DNA from: Spirochaetota bacterium
GTDB taxonomy: Bacteria; Spirochaetota; UBA4802; JAFGJZ01
Reading direction: 5' to 3'
Assembly: GCA_023396665.1 (NCBI GenBank)
Contig: JAEWVL010000239.1
Coordinates: 1 to 20,422 of the forward strand
Length of the DNA stretch: 20,422 nt
Both the position numbers and the translations under genes were made by a program. Under the pieces are notes generated by a model. That model had not been told where the DNA came from, did no database searches, and saw nothing but the letters and a program-made list of their open reading frames with translations. Below, one piece after another: positions 1 to 7,487 of the stretch (its first letter is position 1; each line of letters opens with the position of its first letter).

Positions 1-51
1 AACAAAAGAATCATGCAAGAAATTTTCTCTTACTGCGGCAATATTGGCAAG

Positions 52-73
52 AAAAAAGGCGGGGGGATACGCC
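52..73 (-). terminator. Weak candidate terminator of the lipoprotein gene
   Basis: Read on the minus strand, a short GGCG / CGCC stem with a C-rich loop is followed directly by six T. It lies about 65 bases past the stop of the minus-strand lipoprotein gene. The stem is only four base pairs, so termination here is uncertain. The loop contains the recurring CGTATCCCCCC motif. Confidence 0.3.
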
Positions 74-138
74 GACGCACAGTCCTGCGGCACATTCTAA
101 TCAGTATGCCGACAGGGCCGCAGCGAACTGCAGAAACA

Positions 139-822
139 TCACATCAGCTCTTCAATATAAATTTCCGAAGGGACGGTAAACACGGCATCATCGACGGGAC
201 CGAACTTGACATCGCGGTTGACAACCACCATCGGCTCACCGTTTTCGCTGATCGATTCCATCCTTTTGACGAAACCGTCTGATTCATCTATCCACAAAAG
301 ACATTCCGTCCCGTCAAAAGCCTTCTTCGCTTTCACGACGACACAGGGTTTGTCCCGAAAAGTCTCTCTGCGTACAACACTTATCGAATCGGCGGACAGA
401 TCCTCACCGGGATTGAAAAATTCCTTGTGTGCGTTATCGGCGTCAAGCTTCATGCGGACACCGCATTTTTCATCAGAGACATAGGTGGTCATATAGGTTC
501 CGTCTGAAATGACGACTGTCGCCTTATTGTTGTTGATGATGGCTGATTTGATTCTCTCACCCATTACCCACATTTCAATCGTATTGTTGACATCCTTTAT
601 CTGCACCTCAGAAACGTAATGAACACCGTCGCGAAGCGAATTTTTTTTGATGAGTGTCAATACATCTTCGATGCTGTTGCCCTCCGCTTGCGTGCCCTCA
701 GCCTGGTTTTCAACTTTTGAACAGCCTGAACAAAATATAAACACAAGCCACAGAGCCAACAAGGCCCCCGGCATAGTCATTTTTTTGCCCGCAAAATTCT
801 GGCAGTGGTACATGGTCTTCAT
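139..822 (-). CDS. LolA-like outer-membrane lipoprotein-sorting family lipoprotein
   Basis: A 227-residue predicted lipoprotein. The N-terminus is a lipoprotein signal peptide: a basic stretch, a hydrophobic core at about residues 19-31, then C-S-G-C with the modified cysteine at residue 34. A low-complexity Glu/Gly/Asn linker follows. The rest is a beta-rich domain resembling LolA/DUF4412 half-barrel proteins, with the typical ending in which the ligand is described as 'LWID...GFVKRME' and a terminal 'VFTVPSE' strand. Such proteins bind lipids or lipoproteins in the periplasm, or sit lipid-anchored in a membrane. The start at 822 is supported by AGGAG seven bases upstream on the minus strand; a later ATG (residue 15) would leave a shorter signal. 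The gene stands alone with a long upstream region. The exact ligand cannot be read from sequence. Confidence 0.85.
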   Translation of the reverse strand: MKTMYHCQNFAGKKMTMPGALLALWLVFIFCSGCSKVENQAEGTQAEGNSIEDVLTLIKKNSLRDGVHYVSEVQIKDVNNTIEMWVMGERIKSAIINNNKATVVISDGTYMTTYVSDEKCGVRMKLDADNAHKEFFNPGEDLSADSISVVRRETFRDKPCVVVKAKKAFDGTECLLWIDESDGFVKRMESISENGEPMVVVNRDVKFGPVDDAVFTVPSEIYIEELM

Positions 823-890
823 TAATTGCTCCTGGTCTTGTATGCGACTGTTTTACCGCTTATTGCAATTCACAGATAAATAAGCGTGCA

Positions 891-920
891 CAGTTCCGTT
901 TCTTTCAATCGTGAAATGCT
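891..920 (+). repeat. 30-bp dispersed repeat, copy 1
   Basis: Begins CAGTTCCGTTT and ends GTGAAATGCT. It matches 25 of 30 bases with the segment at 19360-19389 in the same orientation, with both ends identical and the differences confined to the middle nine bases. It lies in the intergenic region upstream of the lipoprotein gene, pointing away from that gene. Confidence 0.55.
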
Positions 921-1047
921 ATAACAGCGCTTAACGCTTAAAATTTGATACATCCGGCAAAATACGATCACCGATCATATCCTGTGCACATACCACGCTG
1001 CACACTTGTGTGTCAAGGGTTTCCGCTACATCCCTGTTTTCACCTCT

Positions 1048-1142
1048 AGGGGGGGGATATCGCTGAAAAAGTTTCAAATTTCGACTAAAATTACAAACTT
1101 CCGAAAATGTACAATAATTCGCCCTGTCGGTATCCCCCCCCT
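1048..1142. repeat. 95-bp segment bounded by a perfect 12-bp inverted repeat (G8/C8)
   Basis: AGGGGGGGGATA at 1048-1059 is exactly complementary to TATCCCCCCCCT at 1131-1142, which is followed by more T. Inside, AAGTTTCAAATTT and AAATTACAAACTT (roughly 1069-1101) form a second, imperfect hairpin. The plus-strand transcript could fold into a long cruciform-like structure ending in a T run, so it may act as a terminator-like or protein-binding element. There is no coding capacity inside. Confidence 0.55.
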
Positions 1143-1153
1143 TTTTTATATCT

Positions 1154-1295
1154 GGAATCTTTATAAACTGATCTTCGCAACCCGAGCTCGAATAATTACG
1201 GTGAAAACCGGGGTAAACCATCCCGGGCTGGTCGCCTGCCGCAGGCAGGCTGCTCGCCCATGCATCCTGGGCTGGTCTTATTCGAGCTTCCCTAT
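1154..1295 (+). repeat. Dispersed hairpin repeat, copy A (upstream of rex)
   Basis: One of four related intergenic elements (others at 2134-2335, 13269-13351 and 14748-14941). The left part runs GGAATCT...GATCTTCGCAACCCGAG. Paired arms AGCTCGAATAA (1185-1195) and TTATTCGAGCT (1278-1288) are perfectly complementary. Both arms carry the same change relative to the other copies (ACCTCG to AGCTCG, and its complement). The core differs from the other copies and contains a 15-bp near-perfect direct repeat (1219-1233 and 1263-1277) and a GCCTG/CAGGC hairpin. Confidence 0.65.
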
Positions 1296-1382
1296 CGTGA
1301 AAATGTACCCTGTATAGTTCTTGTCAAAATCAGATTAGAGCAAAAGCATAGCAGTTATACGAAAAGGAAAATGAGAGGCGTC

Positions 1383-2042
1383 ATGATCCCGCTGCAAACA
1401 CCCCTGCCCACAATACGCCGTCTTCCTTTATACCTCAAGATTCTTGATGAATATGAGCAAAACGGCATCGAGTGGATATCAACGACCGATTTTGCGGAAC
1501 GTTTGAAGCAGAAGCCGATTCAGATAAGAAAAGACATGGCTTTTACCGGCATCATCGGGCAACCGAAGAAAGGATATCGCGTTAAAGAGCTCAAAAGCGC
1601 TATTCTCAATTTTCTCGGCTGGAACAACACCAGTGACGCCTTTCTTGTCGGTTGCGGAGCGCTCGGATCGGCGCTCCTGGGCTACAGCGGCTTTCACAAT
1701 AACGGACTCAGGATCGTTTCAGCATTTGATACCAGTGCGCAACTAATTGGTAAAAGAATTCACGGAAAAGAGGTTTTCCATATCGATCGTTTTGAACAAC
1801 TCGCGCAACAAATGTTCATCAAAATCGGCATCATCACCGTACCCGATACTGCGGCACAGTCGGTAGCCGACACGATGGTAAAAGCGGGTATCCTCGCCAT
1901 CTGGAATTTTGCGCCGGCGAAACTTGCCGTTCCGCCGCACATTGTCGTTCAAAGGGAGGATCTTTCCGTCGGGCTGGCGGTGCTGAGCATCAGGGCGAAA
2001 GAAATCATGTCAGACCGAAATCAAAGCGCCGAAGTCGAGTGA
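1383..2042 (+). CDS. rex: Redox-sensing transcriptional repressor Rex
   Basis: A 219-residue protein of the normal Rex length. An N-terminal winged helix opens with the characteristic 'PTIRRLPLYLKIL' and contains the 'IQIRKDM' recognition region and the wing 'GIIGQPKKGYRV'. A Rossmann domain follows with a G-x-G-x-x-G nucleotide loop (GCGALGSALL) and the 'SAFDTS' strand end, then 'GIITVPDTAAQSVAD' and 'ILAIWNFAPAKLAVP', all typical of Rex. Rex dimers bind TTGTGAA-type palindromes when NADH is low and release them when NADH is high, so they sense redox state and derepress fermentation genes. A matching operator lies 2.5 kb downstream before adhE. Start: ATG 1383 has AGAGG four bases upstream; ATG 1371 is an alternative with AAGGA very close. 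The gene is monocistronic and is bracketed by repeat copies A and B. Confidence 0.92.
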   Translation: MIPLQTPLPTIRRLPLYLKILDEYEQNGIEWISTTDFAERLKQKPIQIRKDMAFTGIIGQPKKGYRVKELKSAILNFLGWNNTSDAFLVGCGALGSALLGYSGFHNNGLRIVSAFDTSAQLIGKRIHGKEVFHIDRFEQLAQQMFIKIGIITVPDTAAQSVADTMVKAGILAIWNFAPAKLAVPPHIVVQREDLSVGLAVLSIRAKEIMSDRNQSAEVE

Positions 2043-2133
2043 CACCCGCCACTGAGAACAAGGCCCCTGCGCAGGTCGAATAATGAAAGACCTGCATTCA
2101 TTCAGGGTATTTGCCCGCCAGTAAAGTTTTTTT

Positions 2134-2335
2134 ATATGGGAACCTCGAATAATTACCAACCGCAATGATCTTACCTCGTTTTTCATGGGCAGGTACAAAA
2201 ACAATCTAAGCAACTTGCGGTTCACAAAAATTCAATATAAAACGAGGTAAAACCTTCACCGGAGGTATTTAAGGGAACCGCCTAATTGGAATTATTCGAG
2301 GTTCGAGTTGCGAAGATTAATTTTTAGAGATTACA
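2134..2335 (-). repeat. Dispersed hairpin repeat, copy B (downstream of rex)
   Basis: A near full-length, reverse-oriented copy that aligns end to end with copy D. Outer arms GAACCTCGAATAATT (from 2140) and AATTATTCGAGGTTC (ending 2304) are complementary. Two further perfect inverted repeats lie inside: AACCGCAA (2158-2165) with TTGCGGTT (2215-2222), and TTACCTCGTTTT (2171-2182) with AAAACGAGGTAA (2239-2250). These inner pairs interleave, so they could form a pseudoknot or alternate folds. It fills most of the space between rex and the sensor kinase gene; the remaining stretch up to 2502 shows nothing recognisable beyond the kinase leader. Confidence 0.7.
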
Positions 2336-2502
2336 ATATGTACATTCGACATAAAATTGTCCATCCCGTCTTGACCGGCAGCGCATTTTTCAGTATAATA
2401 GTCCGGCAGTTTCCTGAAAAACAGAAAACGCCAAGTGGAAACTTTAGCGTAATCCACCTTCGTCCTTTTACATTTATAGAAATATAGACCAAAAGGGTGC
2501 CG

Positions 2503-4518
2503 ATGAAGAAAACAGCACTAGTGATCATCATTACAATTCTTTTCATGCATACCATGTCTTCTCTGTCGGCGCAGCAGCGTTACAACAGTCTTTTAACCAA
2601 TGATGAACTGCTCTGGCTCAACGAAAACCGCAATCTTCTCCGCTATGCGCCAAATCCCTCGTGGCCCCCGGGAGATTTTGTAGAAGACGGCATACACAAG
2701 GGCTTTACCGCCGATTATATCGACTACTTCGAAAAACAGATCGGATTTGAATTCGAAAAAGTGTATTTCAACACCTGGTCTGAGATTATCGACGGCCTGC
2801 AAAACGATAAAGCCGATTTTGTCGGATCCATCCATCAGAGCGATGATCGCGATCAGTATCTGCTTTTTTCCGAACCGTTTATGACTGTCCCGCTCGTCAT
2901 CATTGTCCAATCCGGCCATTTCCGCAATTTATCCGAACAACAAATCAACAAGATGACACTTGCCTGCGCAAAAAATTATTCGAGTCGGGACTATATACGT
3001 TCTGCTTTCCCTGAAGCGCTTATCGACGAAACGAATGGTGACCTCTCCGCACTATTGAAAACATCTTTGGGCGGTGTTGACGGTGCTGTCGTCGACCTGA
3101 TGACCGCCAGCTATCTGGTACACAAGTACGGAATAACTAATCTCGAACTCGGCACACGCCTTGATTTCTCCTGGCATCTGCGCTTCGCCTGCAAAAAAGA
3201 CAAGGCGCAATTGATTCCAATCATTAACAAGCTTTTGAGCAGTATGAGCGCGGAAGAACGGGAAGCAATTTATCACAGGTGGGTTCACATCATTCATGAT
3301 CCAAATGCAGGTTTTTTTGAACGGAACAAAGCTGCAATAATGATCACAGCCCTCATAACATTGATAGCGATGATCGCCGTGAGTATATTCATTTTTACCC
3401 TGAAAAAACTTGTCAAAAGACAAACACTCGAACTTGAAAAGGCAAAGGCTGAAGCTCTTGAGAAAGAAAAACAATATCGCTTACTCATAGAAAACCAGAC
3501 AGACCTTGTAGTGAAAGCCGACAATCAAGGGCGCCTGCTCTACGTGAGTCCCTCCTATTGCCGCATGTTCGGCAAATCAGAGTCCGCCCTTGTCGGTAAA
3601 TCGTTTATGCCGCTCGTCCACGAGGATGATCGCCAGGCCACACAGGAAGCTATGCTCAGTCTCAATGACGAACCCTACTCCTGCACTGTTGAACAACGGG
3701 TCTATACCACCACCGGCTGGCGCTGGATATCGTGGTCTGACAACGCCATACTCGATGAAGAGCAAAACGTCATTGAGATAATCGGTGTCGGCCGCGACAT
3801 CACCGACAGAAAGATGTCCGATGAAATAATTAAAAAGTCACTGCAGGAAAAGCAGACACTGCTGCGTGAACTCTACCATCGCACCAAGAACAATATGCAG
3901 GTCATCATCTCGATGATCTCACTTCATTCCATGAACAGCAAAAATCAGAAACTGAAAGACATCCTTTCGGATATAGTGCATCAGATAATGGCGATGTCGC
4001 TCGTGCACGAAAAATTATACAGATCAAGAAATCTTTCATCAGTCGATTTTTCTGAATACGTCGTCGAACTCTTCGATGCCATCATCGCCAGCCGCGGCAT
4101 CGATCCGGCAAGAATAAAGCTTGAAAGCGCGATGGCGACCGGGCAGTTTCTGATCGATACGGCCATTCCCTGCGGCCTTGTCATATGCGAGCTCATGACG
4201 AATTCTCTCAAACACGCATTTCCCGACGACAGAAGCGGAACCATCACGATCTCGGCGCGGAAAATGCGAGATAAGCAATTTTTTCTGCGTTATGCCGACA
4301 ATGGCGTTGGAATAAGGCAAAACAATCAGATCGATGGCGATACAAAGATGGGTCTTGAAATTGTCAAAATGATTGTTCAGCATCAGCTTCAGGGAACTCT
4401 GAACATAATAAATGAAAACGGACTGATATACGAAATTACCTTCGCCGACAATATTTACAGCGAACGCGTCAAACCGGACACATCCCCCGCTCCAAGCCGC
4501 TCTCAGTCTGATCAGTAA
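2503..4518 (+). CDS. Membrane sensor histidine kinase: solute-binding domain, PAS, HisKA_2
   Basis: A 671-residue sensor. Residues 1-23 are a signal peptide ending L-S-A. Residues about 40-265 form a periplasmic SBP_bac_3-type domain ('LRYAPNPSWPP', 'GFTADYIDYF', 'SEPFMTVPL'). A membrane helix spans 279-300, followed by a short charged coiled coil to 323. A PAS domain covers about 325-437, ending 'IGVGRDITDRK'. The kinase is of the HisKA_2 class: the phospho-acceptor is His459 in 'LLRELYHRTKNNMQV', the N-box contains Asn567 (MTNSLKHAF), and the G-box contains Asp599 (DNGVGI). It should bind a small solute outside the inner membrane and phosphorylate a cytoplasmic response regulator. No regulator is adjacent. 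ATG 2503 has AAAAGGG five bases upstream; GTG 2497 is possible. The position between rex and adhE may be incidental. Confidence 0.9.
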   Translation: MKKTALVIIITILFMHTMSSLSAQQRYNSLLTNDELLWLNENRNLLRYAPNPSWPPGDFVEDGIHKGFTADYIDYFEKQIGFEFEKVYFNTWSEIIDGLQNDKADFVGSIHQSDDRDQYLLFSEPFMTVPLVIIVQSGHFRNLSEQQINKMTLACAKNYSSRDYIRSAFPEALIDETNGDLSALLKTSLGGVDGAVVDLMTASYLVHKYGITNLELGTRLDFSWHLRFACKKDKAQLIPIINKLLSSMSAEEREAIYHRWVHIIHDPNAGFFERNKAAIMITALITLIAMIAVSIFIFTLKKLVKRQTLELEKAKAEALEKEKQYRLLIENQTDLVVKADNQGRLLYVSPSYCRMFGKSESALVGKSFMPLVHEDDRQATQEAMLSLNDEPYSCTVEQRVYTTTGWRWISWSDNAILDEEQNVIEIIGVGRDITDRKMSDEIIKKSLQEKQTLLRELYHRTKNNMQVIISMISLHSMNSKNQKLKDILSDIVHQIMAMSLVHEKLYRSRNLSSVDFSEYVVELFDAIIASRGIDPARIKLESAMATGQFLIDTAIPCGLVICELMTNSLKHAFPDDRSGTITISARKMRDKQFFLRYADNGVGIRQNNQIDGDTKMGLEIVKMIVQHQLQGTLNIINENGLIYEITFADNIYSERVKPDTSPAPSRSQSDQ

Positions 4519-4551
4519 AGAAACCTTACTTCCGCTAAAGCATCCTCTCTC

Positions 4552-4579
4552 TTCCCGACCCAGCTGCATCGGGAATTTT
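4552..4579 (+). terminator. Candidate terminator after the sensor kinase
   Basis: TTCCCGA (4552-4558) pairs with TCGGGAA (4569-4575) around a ten-base loop, followed by TTTT. It lies 34 bases after the kinase stop and separates that gene from the adhE promoter region. The stem is short, so efficiency is uncertain. Confidence 0.5.
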
Positions 4580-4591
4580 AACAGCCCCTAT

Positions 4592-4609
4592 TTGTGAATT
4601 ATTTCACAG
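4592..4609. promoter_or_regulatory. Rex operator upstream of adhE
   Basis: TTGTGAA-TTAT-TTCACAG is an 18-bp near-perfect palindrome differing from the canonical Rex site (TTGTG-N8-CACAA) only in its last base. It lies 95 bases before the adhE start. Its left half also reads as a -35 box (TTGTGA) with TGTAAT at 4615-4620 after a 17-base spacer, so Rex bound here would block that promoter. The rex gene itself is 2.5 kb upstream. Confidence 0.82.
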
Positions 4610-4636
4610 CTTTCTGTAATCTTGTTTCGCTCTCAC

Positions 4637-4665
4637 TTGACAATATACAGGTAAAAAAATATCGA
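4637..4665 (+). promoter_or_regulatory. Sigma-70-type promoter for adhE
   Basis: TTGACA (4637-4642), a 17-base spacer, then TATCGA (4660-4665). The -35 box is perfect and the -10 is moderate. The Rex-type operator lies about 28 bases upstream of the -35 box, so this promoter is either controlled at a distance or works beside a second promoter (TTGTGA at 4592, TGTAAT at 4615) that overlaps the operator directly. Confidence 0.55.
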
Positions 4666-4703
4666 TACTTTATTACTTAATAACTCTCTATGGAGGAAGG
4701 GCC

Positions 4704-7265
4704 ATGAACGAAACAAAACTGGAAGCGATCATCAAGGCTGTTAAATCGGCCCAGCAGAAGTACGCCGAATACGATCAGGAGCGGGTTGACCACATCTTTA
4801 AACAAGCGGCAAGTGCCGCCAACCAGGCGAGAATCAGCCTGGCGAAGATGGCAGTGGAAGAAAGCGGTATGGGCATTGTCGAAGACAAGGTTATCAAGAA
4901 CCATTTTGCCTCTGAATATATTTTCAATAAATATTATTCGGCAAAGACCTGCGGGGTCATCAGCGAAGATACCGAAAACGGCATCGTAAAGATCGCCGAG
5001 CCGATCGGGGTCATCGCGGGAATCATACCGACGACAAACCCGACTTCTACGGCAATATTCAAGGCGCTCATCACGCTCAAGACGCGAAACGGCATCGTCT
5101 TCTCACCCCACCCTCGCGCGAAAAAGGCGACCATCGAAGCCGCCAGAATTGTGCTTGAGGCCGCTGTCGCCGCCGGGGCTCCCGATGACATCATCGGCTG
5201 GATCGAGGATCCCACCGTTGAAGACACGCAGAAACTGATGGCAAGCCCCGACATCAACATCATTCTCGCGACAGGGGGCCCCGGCATGGTGCAGGCCGCC
5301 TACTCTTCAGGAAAACCGGCGCTCGGCGTCGGCGCGGGCAATACTCCGGCGGTCATCGACGAGAGGGCGCATATCAAGATGGCGGTATCCTCCATTCTGC
5401 TTTCAAAGACTTTCGACAACGGCGTCATCTGCGCTTCCGAACAGTCTGTCGTCGTGGTCGATCAGGTGTACGATGCGGTCAAAGCGGAATTCAGGGCCCG
5501 CGGAGCCTACTTTCTCAGCCCCGACGAGAAAAAGAAGATGGATGCCGTCATTCTCAAAAAAGGCAGACTCAACGCCGAGATCGTCGGCCAGAGCGCCGAT
5601 AAAATCGCGGCACTGGCCGGTATCACGATCAGTGAAGATGTAAAGGTGCTGATCGGCGAAACCGACAAAATCGGCGCGGATGAACCCTTCGCATACGAGA
5701 AGCTCTCACCGGTACTCGGCTTTTACCGTGCGGCGAATTTCAGGGAGGCCTGCGGCAAAGCCAAAGAGCTCGTCGAATTCGGCGGAATCGGTCACACAAG
5801 CGCGCTCTACACCGACCAGGACACGACTGATCGAAGCGACTATTACGGCAGACTGATGAAAACCGGACGCATACTCATCAATATGCCTGCGTCTCAGGGA
5901 GCGATAGGCGACATCTATAATTTCAAACTCGAACCCTCTCTTACGCTCGGCTGCGGCAGCTGGGGCGGAAACTCCGTTTCAGAGAACGTGGGAATCAAAC
6001 ATCTTATCAACGTGAAAACCGTCGCTAAAAGGAGAGAAAACATGCTCTGGTTTCAGGTACCGCCGAAAATTTATTTTAAAAAAGGTTCACTCGACACCGC
6101 TCTGTCCGAAATCAGGGGCAAGCGTGCCTTCATCGTTACCGACAAGATGCTCTACGATCTCGGTTACGCCGACCGCGTCTGCCGCGTACTCGAAAGCAAG
6201 GGCATAGAGCACCATGTGTTCTTCGACGTGAAACCGGATCCGACGCTCAGCACCGCGAAAGCCGGTGCGGAAATCATGCTGAGCTTCAAGCCTGACGTCA
6301 TCATCGCGCTCGGTGGCGGCTCTCCGATGGATGCGGCCAAGATCATGCGCATACTCTACGAGCACCCCGATACCGCCTTCGACGGCATGGCGATGCGCTT
6401 CATGGATATAAAAAAGCGCATTTTCCAGTTTCCCAAAATGGACAAGACCTATTTCGTCGCCATTCCGACGACATCGGGCACGGGTTCCGAGGTGACGCCA
6501 TTCGCCGTCATCACCGACGACACGAAGGGGGGCATTAAGTATCCCCTGGCCGACTACGCGCTGACACCCGACATGGCGATCGTCGATCCCGACTTCGTCA
6601 TGAATGTGCCCGCGCGCCTCACCGCCTACTCGGGCATCGACGCGCTTACGCATGCGATCGAAGCCTACGCCTCGGTACTGGCGAGCGAATACACGAACGG
6701 TCTCGCTCTCGAAGCGATTCGCCTGATATTCAAATATCTGCCCGAGTCTTACGAGAAAGGCGCCGCGGCCGTCAAAGCGAAAGAGAAAATGCATTACGCG
6801 GCGACGATCGCAGGCATGGCCTTTGCCAACGCATTTCTCGGCATATGCCACTCAATGGCGCACAAGCTGGGTTCCATGTTTCATCTTGCGCACGGACTGG
6901 CCAACGCCTTGCTCATCAGCGAGGTTATCAGATACAACAAGACCGATGTTCCGAAAAAGCTGGCGACTTTTCCGCAGTACAAGTACCCGCTTGCAAAGGA
7001 ACGTTACGCGAGAATCGCCGACTACCTCGGCCTCGGCGGAAAGGATGCCGATGAAAAAGTGGAGAAACTGATCGAGGCGATAGAGCAGCTGAAAAAACGC
7101 GTCGACATCCCCGCCTCTATTCGCGCGGCGGGAGTGGACGAAACGGAATTCAAGGCGAGAGTCGATGAACTCGCGGAGAACGCCTTTGATGATCAGTGTA
7201 CCGGTGCAAACCCGCGCTACCCCTTCATCAGCGATCTAAAAGAGATTTATCTGAAATGTCTGTAA
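4704..7265 (+). CDS. adhE: Bifunctional acetaldehyde/alcohol dehydrogenase AdhE
   Basis: An 853-residue two-domain enzyme of normal AdhE length. Residues 1 to about 440 are the CoA-acylating aldehyde dehydrogenase, with catalytic Cys243 in 'FDNGVICASEQS', the 'GVIAGIIPTTNPTS' segment and the 'ATGGPGMV' loop. From about 450 on is the iron-dependent alcohol dehydrogenase, with 'GGGSPMDAAK' (538-546) for NAD and metal ligands Asp646, His650, His716 and His730. These sit seven residues earlier than the corresponding ligands of E. coli AdhE. It converts acetyl-CoA to acetaldehyde and then ethanol in the cytoplasm, oxidising two NADH, and usually assembles into spirosome filaments. GGAGGAAGG lies just before the ATG. 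It is preceded by a Rex-type operator and followed by a strong terminator, so it is a monocistronic, redox-controlled fermentation gene. Confidence 0.97.
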   Translation: MNETKLEAIIKAVKSAQQKYAEYDQERVDHIFKQAASAANQARISLAKMAVEESGMGIVEDKVIKNHFASEYIFNKYYSAKTCGVISEDTENGIVKIAEPIGVIAGIIPTTNPTSTAIFKALITLKTRNGIVFSPHPRAKKATIEAARIVLEAAVAAGAPDDIIGWIEDPTVEDTQKLMASPDINIILATGGPGMVQAAYSSGKPALGVGAGNTPAVIDERAHIKMAVSSILLSKTFDNGVICASEQSVVVVDQVYDAVKAEFRARGAYFLSPDEKKKMDAVILKKGRLNAEIVGQSADKIAALAGITISEDVKVLIGETDKIGADEPFAYEKLSPVLGFYRAANFREACGKAKELVEFGGIGHTSALYTDQDTTDRSDYYGRLMKTGRILINMPASQGAIGDIYNFKLEPSLTLGCGSWGGNSVSENVGIKHLINVKTVAKRRENMLWFQVPPKIYFKKGSLDTALSEIRGKRAFIVTDKMLYDLGYADRVCRVLESKGIEHHVFFDVKPDPTLSTAKAGAEIMLSFKPDVIIALGGGSPMDAAKIMRILYEHPDTAFDGMAMRFMDIKKRIFQFPKMDKTYFVAIPTTSGTGSEVTPFAVITDDTKGGIKYPLADYALTPDMAIVDPDFVMNVPARLTAYSGIDALTHAIEAYASVLASEYTNGLALEAIRLIFKYLPESYEKGAAAVKAKEKMHYAATIAGMAFANAFLGICHSMAHKLGSMFHLAHGLANALLISEVIRYNKTDVPKKLATFPQYKYPLAKERYARIADYLGLGGKDADEKVEKLIEAIEQLKKRVDIPASIRAAGVDETEFKARVDELAENAFDDQCTGANPRYPFISDLKEIYLKCL

Positions 7266-7362
7266 GCGAAACAGCCGAAGGGGATATTGCCCTGCACTTA
7301 GAAGCGTTCAAACACAAATCCGCTTCAGCCGTTCGTTTTTTCATTCCGGCTTGCATCATTAT

Positions 7363-7404
7363 AAAAAAAGCGGGGGGATTCGTAAACGAACCCTCCCGCT
7401 TTTT
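7363..7404. terminator. Bidirectional intrinsic terminator between adhE and the protease
   Basis: A stem of about 18 bp: the left arm AAAAAGCGGGGGGATTCG, a TAAA loop, then CGAACCCTCCCGCTTTT, with one A-C mismatch and one G-T wobble. T runs follow on both strands, so it can end adhE on the plus strand and the convergent protease gene on the minus strand. Confidence 0.9.
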
Positions 7405-7487
7405 GCGAGGTCTTTATGAGCCGACTGCAAAACCCGCAGCAGGCTCTTCTTCGGATCAGAGCGAAGGCCGGATTAATCGATAAGCGC

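Larger units (their letters stand above)
823..1153. other. Intergenic region upstream of the lipoprotein gene
   Basis: No convincing gene. Apart from the start region of the minus-strand lipoprotein gene, it holds one copy of a 30-bp dispersed repeat (891-920) and a 95-bp segment bounded by a perfect 12-bp G8/C8 inverted repeat (1048-1142). Short open frames here lack ribosome binding sites and family signatures. Confidence 0.6.

Noticed and set aside
1219..1277. Possible short tandem or CRISPR-like repeat (15-bp direct repeat)
   Set aside because: Only two units inside repeat copy A; no array and no cas genes.
3052..3474. 140-residue minus-strand frame inside the sensor kinase
   Set aside because: Antisense of a well-conserved domain and membrane segment, without start signals.
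6087..6851. 254-residue minus-strand frame inside adhE
   Set aside because: Lies wholly within the conserved alcohol dehydrogenase domain; the composition (rich in Arg, Val and His) is typical of an antisense shadow.
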